Positions 31,137 through 41,361 of a stretch of 64,000 nucleotides of DNA are shown piece after piece; positions within the stretch are counted from its first letter, which is position 1; each line of letters opens with the position of its first letter. A model generated the notes under the pieces. The model had not been told where the DNA came from. It was given only the letters and a program-made list of their open reading frames with translations, and did not search any database. Position numbers and translations under genes: made by a program. Source of the DNA: Pythium myriotylum (taxonomy: Eukaryota; Oomycota; Peronosporomycetes; Pythiales; Pythiaceae); contig JALJCQ010000013.1 of assembly GCA_023091665.1 (NCBI GenBank), positions 1,860,001 to 1,924,000 of the forward strand, read 5' to 3'.

Positions 31137-31166
31137 GCTGCTATTGACTATTCGGGACCAAAACTG
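31137..31166 (-). repeat. MITE right terminal inverted repeat
   Basis: Thirty bases identical to the reverse complement of the left repeat. The outer end is followed by TA at 31167-31168. Confidence 0.9.
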
Positions 31167-31852
31167 TAGAAAATAGTCCCACCACTTGACATCGAACATT
31201 CAGTACGACTCTTCAGGAGCCAATCAGATCTCGTACAAGTTAAACTCGAAGTATCTAGGGGTAGGTTCCCGGGTCGCTCGTGTATTTTTCGAGGCGAGTA
31301 AAAAAGGGGACGTTGAAGCTGTGGTTTCGGCCGTGGGGAGCCATCTTCGCGGCGGTTTGCGCGGCTTGAAGCTGCTGGGACCCCCGTCTCCAGCGCGCCC
31401 GTGCCGTACCTACAGTGCATGCAACGGATCGCGCTTCCCACTCGCGCGATCACCTGCGCGAGAGTCAGTGCGCGGCTCCCGCCCCCGTCATCGCGACTGA
31501 CACGGCTCACTTTCTCTTCCTCAGTCAGTTGCCGCTCGCCACGGCTTTCTTCGACAGCCGATCGCTCTCCTTGCGCACGCCCTCTACGCGTCGCTGGCTT
31601 CTCCGCCAGAGATCTCTCCGTCATTTCGCAATTGGAACCTCAGCCGGGAGCTCGGGTCTCCCGCCACACTCTGACCAATACTACTCTCTTCTACCGAAAC
31701 ACGATAACCTTCGTCTGGCGTGGTGGGGGGTGAGACCGACGAGACAACACGCAGGCTGACGGCACCCTGCGTGTGGGCGGCGTCTCGTAAGTCTCCTACG
31801 GTCAATTTTGCCTCCGTCTACCCCGTCACCAAGGTTGTCGTAAACGCGCGAT
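31167..31852. other. Long leader region upstream of the PI4K-like gene
   Basis: No supported gene. It contains a CCAAT box at 31220-31224 and several pyrimidine-rich stretches. Overlapping frames on both strands have Arg/Ser-rich translations with no motif. It is probably promoter and 5' UTR, possibly with an unrecognised 5' exon. Confidence 0.35.
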
Positions 31853-33781
31853 ATGGTGCTGCCTCACGTCGTCAAGAATGTCTCGGGGTCCGACGGGTCG
31901 CCCGGCGCTGCCTCAGGAGCTATTCGAGTCGGCCACCTCGCAGTTCCACCGCGACGCTCGGAGCCGAAACTTCAGTTGGAGCAATCGCCTCGGGGACCGT
32001 GGCGCCTACCACGATGGCCGACCAGTCCTGTCTCCCTCAAGCGGTTGTCGACACCGCAAACCCCCGTCTCCCCGGTCCAAGCCGTAAAACTCAGCTTTGC
32101 AGAGGAGTTCGACGGGAGCCAAAGTGAACCTGAGATCGACTCACCCACCATCGCCATGCCTAGTCCAAGCAACAACTCGGCCCCTCAAGAATCCACGTTC
32201 AGCATGCTATGGAAGCGCCGAAGCAAACTGCCCAAAGAGGATACTATGGAGACAGCCAAGGATGAGTTATCCACGCTCGCAATGGCGCCGGACAGGAAGC
32301 AAAGTGGGACCATAGACCTCGTAGATTTGCGCAGCTCGTTGGCGAAGATTCGCCTCCAAGTGAAGCCTCTTGACTCTCTCGTGGGCAGTGATGCCATCTC
32401 CCAAACACTTCACGAAGAGTTCGGGGTTGATATCACGCTCATGCGGAGCTCACTCTACGAGGAACTCGAAGATTTTAGTCGCAATACTGATGAGAAAGTC
32501 TTGATGTTTCCGGACTACCTATCTCGGAAGGAGAAAGACCTCGTGAAGCAAGTGGCAGAGAGTCTTCGCCTAGCCTGCCAGATCGGCGAGTCGAACGTAT
32601 CTGTGTATAAGACTGGGTCGTATGAAGGCCATGCCTTCCATGTCGCGGCATCCAGAAAGTGCCGCGGCCGCAGCGTATCCGAGTCATTCCTAACTGATGA
32701 TGTCTACGTCGACGTCCCTTCTCTGGTTCAGCATGGCAAAGACGGCTTCATTGCACGGTTGCGCCTTCGACGACTCAACTCGGGAGGTGGTATTCGCCGA
32801 AATATGCTATGGGACGTGGCGGAGCTTGCTTCAAATGACGGAATCGCGGATCGTGTGAGTGAGGGAGGAGGTGGAGTATACGCGGTACAATCACGGAGCA
32901 GCGGAGAGAAAGTCGCCATGTTCAAACCTGCCGAAGAGGAGAAGTTTGTGCGTGAAGGTATTGCTCCTGGCGAAGGGGCAGTTCGTGAAGAAGCTGCGTA
33001 TGTGCTGGATTCGCGCTCGAATGGGTTCAGTGGGGTGCCAGCGACTGCCGTTGCTCGTCTTCACGTGTCCAATATAGGCTCCTCTAAACACGGCTCTGTG
33101 CAGCGCTTCATGATGGGTAGCATCGGTAGCATGGAAGGCTTTGGCATGCCTTTCGATCCCGTGAAGGCACGAGAATTTGTCCCTGTCGACCAGGTCCATC
33201 GCATTGGTTTGCTTGATATTCGCACGTTCAACACTGACCGCCACCCTGGTAACATTCTTCTCATCGGCGACAAGGCCCCATACACTATGGCGCCAATCGA
33301 TCACGGTTGCATCCTTCCCAGTTGGTTCCATTTATCTGAGGCACGCTTCGATTGGCTCGAGTACCCCCAGTGCAAAGCTCCTTTCTCGGAAGCCGCCCTT
33401 GCGTACGTGGACTCGATAGATGTCGATGGAGACGCTGCAGTGCTGCGGAAGCTTGGGATTCGCGAAGAGTGCGTAACGACCTTGAAGATCTGTGCAATGT
33501 TCATGAAGCTCGCAGCCGGGGCTGGCCGCAGCCTTTATTGGATGGGCAGCTTCATGCAGCGGTCGGGTTGCTTTGAGCATCCGTCCGACCTTGAGCGTGC
33601 GGTTGAAAAGGCGTGCAGTGCGACCGGCATCCCATACAAGTTCGTGGCGAATGAGTTCGGCGAATTGAAGGCCGAGATCCCGCTGGGAATCCTCAGCCGC
33701 CGTCCCCCTCGTAAGTTTTTCAAGCATTTAGAGCGGATCTTGGTGCAGCAAGTGCGACCAAGTGCCCAAGTGTCCTCCTGA
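31853..33781 (+). CDS. Phosphatidylinositol 4-kinase gamma-type / PI3-PI4 kinase-fold protein
   Basis: A 642-residue single-exon gene. The first 300 residues are Ser/Pro-rich and not recognised. The C-terminal half follows the plant PI4K-gamma kinase domain: VYAVQSRSSGEKVAMFKPAEEE (ATP-binding Lys in AMFKP), EGIAPGEGAVREEAAYVLD, FSGVPATAVARL, then the catalytic loop GLLDIRTFNTDRHPGNIL and the metal-binding IDHG in APIDHGCILPSW. These residues suggest an active lipid or protein kinase; plant members include both. No ubiquitin-like domain, which plant PI4K-gamma has, is visible. The start at 31853 is the first ATG of the frame, but an upstream exon cannot be ruled out. It is followed by the STIL-like gene on the same strand (139 bp between stop and start). 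Confidence 0.85.
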   Translation: MVLPHVVKNVSGSDGSPGAASGAIRVGHLAVPPRRSEPKLQLEQSPRGPWRLPRWPTSPVSLKRLSTPQTPVSPVQAVKLSFAEEFDGSQSEPEIDSPTIAMPSPSNNSAPQESTFSMLWKRRSKLPKEDTMETAKDELSTLAMAPDRKQSGTIDLVDLRSSLAKIRLQVKPLDSLVGSDAISQTLHEEFGVDITLMRSSLYEELEDFSRNTDEKVLMFPDYLSRKEKDLVKQVAESLRLACQIGESNVSVYKTGSYEGHAFHVAASRKCRGRSVSESFLTDDVYVDVPSLVQHGKDGFIARLRLRRLNSGGGIRRNMLWDVAELASNDGIADRVSEGGGGVYAVQSRSSGEKVAMFKPAEEEKFVREGIAPGEGAVREEAAYVLDSRSNGFSGVPATAVARLHVSNIGSSKHGSVQRFMMGSIGSMEGFGMPFDPVKAREFVPVDQVHRIGLLDIRTFNTDRHPGNILLIGDKAPYTMAPIDHGCILPSWFHLSEARFDWLEYPQCKAPFSEAALAYVDSIDVDGDAAVLRKLGIREECVTTLKICAMFMKLAAGAGRSLYWMGSFMQRSGCFEHPSDLERAVEKACSATGIPYKFVANEFGELKAEIPLGILSRRPPRKFFKHLERILVQQVRPSAQVSS

Positions 33782-33919
33782 AGGGATCCGGAGCCTACTC
33801 TAATAACGCAAAGTAGTTCTCTACTTCAGGATTTAAATGAGCCAATCACATGTTCTTCGGTTCTCTCCTCATTGGCGCAAACCCCGTGCATCATTTCGTC
33901 CAGTTTTGGCCAGCTCACC

Positions 33920-36441
33920 ATGGCGATGGCGCTAAGCAGCAGGCTGGGCCCAGCCGGCCGGCGGCGGCGTCCGCTCGTGGGCGGAGAGACGGAGGAAGAA
34001 AAGGAGAGTGGCACGCGCCCGACTGTGCGCTTTGGCCACGAGCTGCGGGACTCGGACCAGACGCTCGTCGACACCCCAGCAGGGCGTCCATGGGACGCCC
34101 GTGTCGCAGTCCAGCGCACACGCTCGTCGTTCTTCCCAGACTCAACGGACGACGAGGTCAGCGACGTAGCCTACCAATCGAGAATCGCGGCCCCTGCACC
34201 GCCTCGCCGGATGTCCGCATCCGCAGTCCCGGCGTTCCCTGTCGTTCACATCGGCGACGTGCAGTTCCCAATCACGCGCTCCGTCTTGTGGTAAGTTGCG
34301 CGGCTCTGGCGCTGGGACTGTGGTAGCTCATAATGGTACACTAGGGACCGAAGAGTACTAGCAGGTCCCTTCCGCGTGTCGACTGAAGATGTGTTGCCGT
34401 CTCTGCGCATCGCCAACAATGTGCTGAAGCAACTCCATCGACTCGCAATTGACGCAGCCAAGACCACGACTCCGGCATCTCGACTGTTGGGCTACGCCGT
34501 GGCTGACGATCCCGTGGAACAACCGGATGGCCAAAATAAAGCACGGGTCACTCTCTCGCATCTGGTAACAGTCCGATGTAGGGTACAGTTGACTTCTGCG
34601 GTAATCTGACTTGTTTGACTTCCGCCCAGGCACATCGCTTGCCACAGAAAGTAGGCTCAACATATCAATGCGTTGCATTCCATTTTGTCGCACCAGGCAC
34701 TAAGAATGACCCAGAGTCTTTTCGACAAACGTCTATTGAAGCGGCGCGATCAAAATATGAGTCAACGAATAGTACGAGAGGAGACCATGCATTGCCGCTT
34801 GATGTACGTGGCGTGATTTCACTAACAGCAGATCGTAGTCAAGCCGAGATGAATGTCGAATTGGAGGCAATTGTACCGCGATTGCGTCTCCAATTCGACC
34901 TAATTCGAAGTCTTCCTATGCTCACGACTCCGCTCGCAGCGAGTCTCTTACGATGTGAACTCGGTCGCCAAACGCTCCGGTTCGGGTTTCTAACGCTAGA
35001 TCGTTCGCGCAAAGCGGTGCCATTGCTGCACACTGATCCTCTCGTCCTTCAGCGACCGATTGTGGGTATCTGGGTGTACGGAATAAACGTTGACGATCCG
35101 AGTAACGCCGACGCCATGAATCTTAGCCACCCATACTTATTCCAGGCGTGCATGCGGTACCTTTCGTCCAAACTCATTAAGGAACGTGCACAAGTCGATA
35201 CGCGCACTTTCCTCGTCGCGGTCTACCCTGGTGATGTATGTGCTCCGCTACCGCGATTTTTCGAATGTCAAGCTCCTCAAACGGCCTCTTCGCTCGAGGA
35301 TGTTGAAGGGTGGACACATGCCACTGCGCACGGCAGATGTCTTGCGGGAGTATCGGTTTTTCGAGCCGACTTGGACTTCACTCTTGATGTTGTCGAAGAT
35401 CTGTCGAAGAGTTCAGCTGAAGGCGCTCTTTTCACCGCAAAGAACAGCGCCAGGGAGCTTCAGTCCACGTTGTCAGTTCCGTCTATCCACACCCAATCGA
35501 AATCTGAAGTACGGAGCATCAAGATTGCTTCTAAGAAGAGTGGGGAGTTGATAGCGGGTGGTAGCGAGGGCCTTCGAGGTCATGATATTCGAACGAGTCA
35601 AGCCAGCGGCACGAATCCTGCAGGTCAAGAGAACAGTGAAGTTGAGGCACTGCGACAAGAACTTGCTCGAGTATTACGCGTTCTATCCGAGGCTCAGGCT
35701 GAGAACGCTCGACTGATAGCGGCTTCGCGAAATCGATCGACCGTCCGGTCACCTACTGAGAGCGATCATGAGAATGAGCAGATATCAGAAGCAAACATGA
35801 TCGCGGGACCAAGATCGAATCAACCGGAATTAGTTCTTGAGTCTCCCGACCAACCAAGCCTTGAAGACGATACTCGCGGAAATGATTTATCCTGTACGAG
35901 CTCGTTGGCTCTTTCTTCGATCAGCCAAGGGTCGAACTTGTCCGGATTATCGTCAGTTTCTTCCTCAGTTGTCGGGACACGACTGAAAAACATTGTCTCA
36001 AATGAAGGGTCGGAGCAGCGCCAGCAGAGCAACGCATCCTTCCCCTTCGACGGTTATCCGGTAGATGGTGACAAAAAGGATGAGAGCAGTATTGAAGTGA
36101 TGATAGACGAGGATGAGAAAGTTGAGAGTCCATTCACGACACCGTTGAAGAGCAAGCTTGAGGCTCATCAATGCGAACGTGACGAGTTTGAGGATGAGTT
36201 CAATTCAGACTCCGCTCGCATGGCCCGATTGCTATCTGAGCGCCTTCACATCCCCCATACGCCAAACCGCGAGGAGATCGTTCACAGCGGAGCGCTTACA
36301 ACCCTCGGATTCTCTCACGGAAGCAGTTTTTCCATCCCTAAAATCAAGTACGTCTCAGAGAACATCACAAGCGATTCTGACGAGGACGAGGAAGAACAAA
36401 TTCGCCTGATTGAGCTTAAATATCAAAAGCGCCGATTATAA
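33920..36441 (+). CDS. STIL: STIL/Ana2/SAS-5-like centriole assembly protein
   Basis: Three exons: 33920-34290, 34345-34564 and 34630-36441, giving 800 residues. In animals STIL recruits SAS-6 under Plk4 control to start centriole duplication. The N-terminal domain matches the STIL order: SVLWDRR (STIL ALWDS), then at about residues 315-410 FGFLTLDRSRKAV, DPLVLQRPIVGIWVYGI, ACMRYLSSKLIKER and RFFECQ (STIL YGFLTMDETRK, PLVGIWLSGV, CCLRYLFNSSVQER, EFYECF). A coiled coil sits at about 534-565 (EVEALRQELARVLRVL), the position of the STIL oligomerisation helix. Near the C-terminus GSSFSIPKIKYVSENI and an acidic DSDEDEEE run resemble the STAN motif. The middle is Ser-rich and disordered. A CCAAT box lies 74 bp upstream of the start. 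Confidence 0.78.
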
Positions 36442-36456
36442 TAGAACCTCCTGCTT

Positions 36457-37062
36457 TCATGCTGTGAGTCGCTGATTCGATTCATCGCGCGATGGAACAC
36501 TTATGTTCGTCCGGCCAATCATGCCTGCCAGCCGTTTGTTCTCTATAACCAGAGATGCCACAAGGTCATCAAGCTCGCAGATTCGCCTTTCTTTTTTCGC
36601 CAACTCCTCCTGTGAATGCTGGAGCTGAGTGTAAAGATGGTGCACGACTACTTCGAACACTTCGTGGTGCTGCTGGGGTTCGCGATATTCGTCACTGTCG
36701 CTACGTCGATGTTCTGTCTTGGCACCAATGTGTACTGACTTCGTGATGATATCTCTTTCATTATCAATTACTGGTGATGGATGTCGGAATTGTGAAGCGC
36801 TGAATCTCCGAACAAGCTCCTTCCGTCTCTCAAGTGACTCGAAGGAACTTGTGGAAGATTTAACCCGCTGATGACACGGGCGCACGTTGTTGAAAGCGCT
36901 CAAAAGGGACCGAGCACTTCGTCGCTCACGTCGTATGCGGAAGGTTGAAATGTGATCACGAACGAACCCTTTCAGCACGTGGTATGCGCGAAGTTCCTCT
37001 GCTGTCAGCGAAGCCATTGTTGTTCTTTCTCTTAGGTTTGGAGAGCGGGACCAGTTCTCCAT
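36457..37062 (-). CDS. Coiled-coil protein, unknown function
   Basis: A 201-residue frame, or 186 residues from the ATG at 37017 (MASLTAEELRAYHVLKGF). The first part is a basic helix rich in Arg (FRIRRERRSARSLL). The C-terminal third has a heptad pattern (VVHHLYTQLQHSQEELAKKERRICELDDLVASL), a probable parallel coiled coil. I recognise no family. The stop is only 15 bp from the stop of the STIL-like gene, so the two transcripts must overlap in their 3' UTRs. Its start faces the TRAPPC8 3' end, 102 bp away. Confidence 0.55.
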   Translation of the reverse strand: MENWSRSPNLRERTTMASLTAEELRAYHVLKGFVRDHISTFRIRRERRSARSLLSAFNNVRPCHQRVKSSTSSFESLERRKELVRRFSASQFRHPSPVIDNERDIITKSVHIGAKTEHRRSDSDEYREPQQHHEVFEVVVHHLYTQLQHSQEELAKKERRICELDDLVASLVIENKRLAGMIGRTNISVPSRDESNQRLTA

Positions 37063-37164
37063 AATTAGTCTGAGGTGAATCTAAGTGTTATTCCTTCACT
37101 TCAACGAAGTTGATTCATAACCACCACATTTCTAAGCTTTACCACACTTAGTTTATGTCTAGAA

Positions 37165-40100
37165 CTAAGTATCGAGGTGCGATGTTCCAATGGTGGGGAT
37201 GGATATTTGCTTCGAATCGCTTTCACTGGGATGACCAACGTACACGAGATATTCGACTGGAAACATAAACATGACAGCGTCATCAGCCTGTGTAGTGGAT
37301 ATGACAAAACGGAACCGGTTGAGATCGTAAACGCCAGCTCTCATGAAGCACGCCTTCAGAGTGAACTGCACACTGGCATTTGGCATGAAGCCTATTACCC
37401 GCTTCCTTGTGAGTCCAGACCAGAAGAAGTGTGGCGCCGGGGCTAACGAGGAACTGGACGAAGTTGGGATCGAGAATAGCCCAAGTGTTCTCCCCGACTT
37501 CACAACGGGCTTGCTGTGCTCGGGATGGAGCAATTCAAGAGTCAAGTCGATTGGGCCGGAAGTCAGGGATAATTCATTACGAACGGTCATGACGATATCG
37601 ACCTCGGCAAGGAACATACCACCGCCAGTCGATCGAAGCACCACAGAATCCGCATAATCAAGCGTGATCGCAATGGGGCATGTGTTTACCTTAGGAGTCG
37701 CACGAATCTTGACTGCAGTCAGATTTGTCTGGCCAACAACTCTAGCAGAAAGAGACTGGTTTGAAGTTGACCATATCAGGGTGAAATGTGCGTCCGTCTC
37801 AAGCGAGTGCAAGAGTGCTTCCTTCGTTGTGGGCTGAGGATCCAATTTGTCGAGCGACGAGTCCATGTCAACGACTGAGACATCTTTTTGAGCCTTGTTT
37901 TCACGACGCACACTTTGAATAGATCGGATACCACCGCCTCCGATTCGGTCTCCCAATAAATCACTTGGTGCTTGGGATGAAGCACGGATCAATCCAAGTG
38001 CATGATCCAAGCACAGCATTTGTTCGAAGGGAAGAGCGACCGCGATATCGGTTGAATTGGGTGAGAGCGCAACCGACGAGTTGGAGCTCTCCCCGGAACC
38101 TGAGCTCTTTAGCACTAGTCGGAAGTACGAAGTGCTTGTCTCTTGGGGATCCAACCGAGAAGAAGTACGAGCGTTGGGTTCACTCGCAGACCCAAACGGG
38201 ACAACTTGCCAAAACTCACTCACGCAAGACAATCGTTCGAGGATAACGCTCGAAGAGTGGGAAGACTGTTCTGATTGTTGCTGTCTTGACTTTTGGTTGG
38301 TCACGGTCAAGGCGAGGATATGCTCGCCACTGTGGATGTAGCTCGGTTCAATAGAATACGAGACGTCTACACATGGCCGAGTGACCAAGTCGAGCTTCGC
38401 TTTTACCGTACGAGATAACGCGCGGTCAGGATCCTCCCCTTCGACAAGTCGCCTATACTTGAAGAGAACATGTGCTTGATGCTTTCCAACGCGTGTTGCA
38501 CGTGTCCACATCAAAATATTGCGACGCTCGCCTGGACGGAGCGTGACGTGTGATAGATCTACAACCTGACCACTTGAGCCGACGTAAGATGCAAGATTCA
38601 TCGACAACATGCTTGTCTTCTCTTCACCATTCGACAGGCATAGCATAAGGTCAGAGCAGCACAATTGAACATGGCCTAGATCCGCAGAGCCCGAATTGAA
38701 CAATGACAAGTTGTAAGAAACTATCTCGCCCACGAAGGTATCTGAAGAGGCTTGCGTTGGCTCGATAGTGACACCAAGCCACGGCATTGGCCCAACTACG
38801 TCCGCGATCAGTGTCATGTTTGGAGCACGTGCACGCGCTTCCTTGTTTGCTCGTGTGTCCTGGAGTAGAGGGCCTGGGATATTGAATGCGTGTTCGCCGA
38901 GAACATCACCGCCGCAGATAGACCATCGTACGCCAGTGATTCGAAGCATTCCCGGGATTAACGGACATATTGCCAGTCGTACGCGTTCTTCACTAACTGG
39001 CAGAAGCTGGAGATTGACTTTGTCGACTAGCAGACGAAGACTACCTTGATTGTTATTATCGGACTCTGGCACATCGAACACGCTACCTTCCCTGGGTTCA
39101 AATTTTCCATACAAATGAATGTCCTCAACTTCAACGGCACATGATAGCGCATTCTTCATTTCAAACTCCACATAGATCTTCTCCCCAACGGCATATTGGG
39201 TTGCCTTTTGATTCCCGGCCCCACGCTTGCCTCGATAAGGTAAATTGAACGACTGGACGGGAGCAAGCCACCGATTGATTTCTTTTGACGAGCCCGGTGG
39301 AGACGAGGACGTGGCTTGCCGATGAATCAATACTTGCTTCTCCAAAAGTTGTTCTAGTTCTTTCCAGGCATCAATTTCTGCAGTGTTGCCGTCAATGTCT
39401 CGATTTATACCAGTAGCGTTTACCGGCGCAAATACGACTGTCGATTTGTCGTCGAGCTCAGGAATACACAAATCTTGGATCACGAGTCGTTTAGATGTGT
39501 TTCCAATGTGTTTGACTGAAACTGGGCCGCTTCTTGATATTACGCCGTCACCACTTGACAGAAATTCCTTTACGATTGAGCGGAACTGAGACAGCAGGTT
39601 CTCTTGTTGGCTTGCTGAGCTTCGTCCAGTTCCAATAAGTTTGAGGAACAGGTTGATTGATGCCATCGGATCATTGAGCCGACTAGACTGCTGAGCAAGG
39701 GTGAAGTTAATATGGTCTTCTACGTGAAACCAGCCGCTGCAATCATAAACTGCGCGTGTGAGCGAGTAGCATCGCGCAGAGTGAGCGTTGTGACTGGAAG
39801 AGTCGTACACATGCCCAGCTATGACCATGCGGAACCCAAATTTACGAAACTTTGGAACTCGTGCCTGCAAATCGCACATCGCTGCCCTTTCCATGAGTAC
39901 CGCAGAGCAAATGCCTTGTTCTTTCGTGGAGCCTCGAATCAAAGCGGCCGATGCATTGTCCATGTAGTCCGTAAACAGCCCGGAATGGCTCAACGTGACG
40001 TAAATTTCTCCCGCGATGACTGCAGCACGCACCGCAAGACGGCTTGACATCGGGTTCACAGTCTTGTCATAGACAGCACTCGCCGCTTCCAGTGCATTCG

Positions 40101-41361
40101 TCATCTGTACTGGCGACCCCTTTGTGAGCAGTAAACACAACGCTATCATCTCGTTCGTATTGGCCGCATGGAAAACCGATGCGTCTGATTTATAGTCATC
40201 ACGCACAAGTCGATACATTTCCAGTGCCAGATCGTAGTCGCGAACCATAAATGCTGTGTCTGCGAGCAGACGTACCTGAGCTTGGATTGAGTCTGCACGA
40301 TAAGTCAGAGACGACGACCCATTGACTTGGTTGCGAGCTGATAAATCGATAGGTTTTCGCAACCAGGACTTGAATACGTTCTTGACACCTTTCTTCTTTG
40401 CAGAGACAACTTCGTTGAGCTGAAAGATTCGCGATTCAAGCGCGGGAAGCACGAAGCGTAAGCTGAAATCTCGAACAAATGCGTCCATTCTCCCCAGATC
40501 TTCACCTGATAGGAATCCTCCGACGTGGTCGGACAGGTAGGGGAAACTGCCGTTGTTGTTGTCAGCAAACAAAGCTGGTCGCACAAACGGGTGTTTGCTC
40601 CAAATCTGAGAGTTTGCAGCCGTTGGCTTGTCCAATGCGAGTGAGTTGAAGTAGAGTACCGCGCCAGAGTGAGCAGGCACCTGAAGATTACGTAAAATCG
40701 ACTCGGGATCAATCGAGGTGCCCTCGGTTTCGGTGATATCGTGGAGCACGAGATAGAACTTGGAGATATTTGAATCGTACATACCCTGAGAGAAAACATT
40801 GGGTAGGTTCTGTGGCGCACCGAGCTGTTCGAAGCTGGCGCGTGGGTTGCTCTCGGTGGATGAGACAACCAGGAGCATTGCAGCGGGCTGGCACAACATC
40901 GAATACTCCTCACAGCGAAACGTGTCCATGAGTGCGCGCTTGAACTCGCGGTACCATGGCAACGGCTCTGTGTTGTTTGCCGCGCCGATGACACGTAGGA
41001 AAACAGGCACGTCCTCGGCGGTTTTGATGGTCGGAATGTCGAGATCGATGATACCGTTACCCGGTGAGACGGACGAAGGAGGGTTACGCATCACTACTTC
41101 ATTAAGCAGGTGTACTGAGTCTTGTAGAGGCAACGGGGCGAACTGCGTGGATGCGAGGAAGCGCACGTTGAAGTCGGCGAGAGTGAACGAGTGTGTGACA
41201 GACCGCAGCGGTGTGTCGGCCGCTTTGATCAGTCCGAAGCCGTTGAGTAGATCAGCGAAAGCGAGATTGTTTTTTTGTGCAAGTCGCTCAACTTCTGGTG
41301 TCGTGCACGTGAGCACCACGGGCGGAAAGGTCTCCTGGACCCACCTCTCGATGGTCCCCAT
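37165..41361 (-). CDS. TRAPPC8: TRAPP complex subunit TRAPPC8 (Trs85)
   Basis: A 1398-residue intronless gene, close to the human length of about 1435. TRAPPC8/Trs85 defines the TRAPPIII complex, which activates Rab1/Ypt1 for ER-Golgi traffic and autophagy. The N-terminus matches the family: ETFPPVVLTCTTPEVERLAQKNNLAFADLLNGF, LPWYREFKRALMDTF, MLLVVSSTESNPRASFEQL and KFYLVLHDITE. The middle has TPR-like helical repeats (AFMVRDYDLALEMYRLVRDDY). The C-terminal half is beta-rich, with Ig-like segments typical of TRAPPII/III large subunits. The start ATG is the first in frame and gives MGTIERWVQETFPP. Together with Rab5 and the two FYVE proteins it adds to the traffic theme of the window. Confidence 0.92.
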   Translation of the reverse strand: MGTIERWVQETFPPVVLTCTTPEVERLAQKNNLAFADLLNGFGLIKAADTPLRSVTHSFTLADFNVRFLASTQFAPLPLQDSVHLLNEVVMRNPPSSVSPGNGIIDLDIPTIKTAEDVPVFLRVIGAANNTEPLPWYREFKRALMDTFRCEEYSMLCQPAAMLLVVSSTESNPRASFEQLGAPQNLPNVFSQGMYDSNISKFYLVLHDITETEGTSIDPESILRNLQVPAHSGAVLYFNSLALDKPTAANSQIWSKHPFVRPALFADNNNGSFPYLSDHVGGFLSGEDLGRMDAFVRDFSLRFVLPALESRIFQLNEVVSAKKKGVKNVFKSWLRKPIDLSARNQVNGSSSLTYRADSIQAQVRLLADTAFMVRDYDLALEMYRLVRDDYKSDASVFHAANTNEMIALCLLLTKGSPVQMTNALEAASAVYDKTVNPMSSRLAVRAAVIAGEIYVTLSHSGLFTDYMDNASAALIRGSTKEQGICSAVLMERAAMCDLQARVPKFRKFGFRMVIAGHVYDSSSHNAHSARCYSLTRAVYDCSGWFHVEDHINFTLAQQSSRLNDPMASINLFLKLIGTGRSSASQQENLLSQFRSIVKEFLSSGDGVISRSGPVSVKHIGNTSKRLVIQDLCIPELDDKSTVVFAPVNATGINRDIDGNTAEIDAWKELEQLLEKQVLIHRQATSSSPPGSSKEINRWLAPVQSFNLPYRGKRGAGNQKATQYAVGEKIYVEFEMKNALSCAVEVEDIHLYGKFEPREGSVFDVPESDNNNQGSLRLLVDKVNLQLLPVSEERVRLAICPLIPGMLRITGVRWSICGGDVLGEHAFNIPGPLLQDTRANKEARARAPNMTLIADVVGPMPWLGVTIEPTQASSDTFVGEIVSYNLSLFNSGSADLGHVQLCCSDLMLCLSNGEEKTSMLSMNLASYVGSSGQVVDLSHVTLRPGERRNILMWTRATRVGKHQAHVLFKYRRLVEGEDPDRALSRTVKAKLDLVTRPCVDVSYSIEPSYIHSGEHILALTVTNQKSRQQQSEQSSHSSSVILERLSCVSEFWQVVPFGSASEPNARTSSRLDPQETSTSYFRLVLKSSGSGESSNSSVALSPNSTDIAVALPFEQMLCLDHALGLIRASSQAPSDLLGDRIGGGGIRSIQSVRRENKAQKDVSVVDMDSSLDKLDPQPTTKEALLHSLETDAHFTLIWSTSNQSLSARVVGQTNLTAVKIRATPKVNTCPIAITLDYADSVVLRSTGGGMFLAEVDIVMTVRNELSLTSGPIDLTLELLHPEHSKPVVKSGRTLGLFSIPTSSSSSLAPAPHFFWSGLTRKRVIGFMPNASVQFTLKACFMRAGVYDLNRFRFVISTTQADDAVMFMFPVEYLVYVGHPSESDSKQISIPTIGTSHLDT

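Larger units (their letters stand above)
30907..31166. mobile_element. Mariner-type MITE, 260 bp
   Basis: A short non-coding element bounded by perfect 30-bp terminal inverted repeats (30907-30936 and 31137-31166) that begin CAGTTTTGGTCCCGAATAG. The element is flanked on both sides by TA (30905-30906 and 31167-31168), the target duplication of Tc1/mariner transposons, whose repeats also often begin CAGT. The 200-bp interior is AT-rich and has no reading frame. Perfect repeats suggest recent insertion or mobilisation in trans. Confidence 0.85.

Noticed and set aside
31148..31624. Minus-strand 158-codon frame next to the MITE
   Set aside because: It overlaps the terminal repeat of the MITE, has low-complexity Arg/Glu content and lacks any recognisable domain.
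37776..40994. Several open frames of 60-230 codons within the TRAPPC8 gene
   Set aside because: All overlap a 1398-codon frame with clear family motifs and show no motif of their own.
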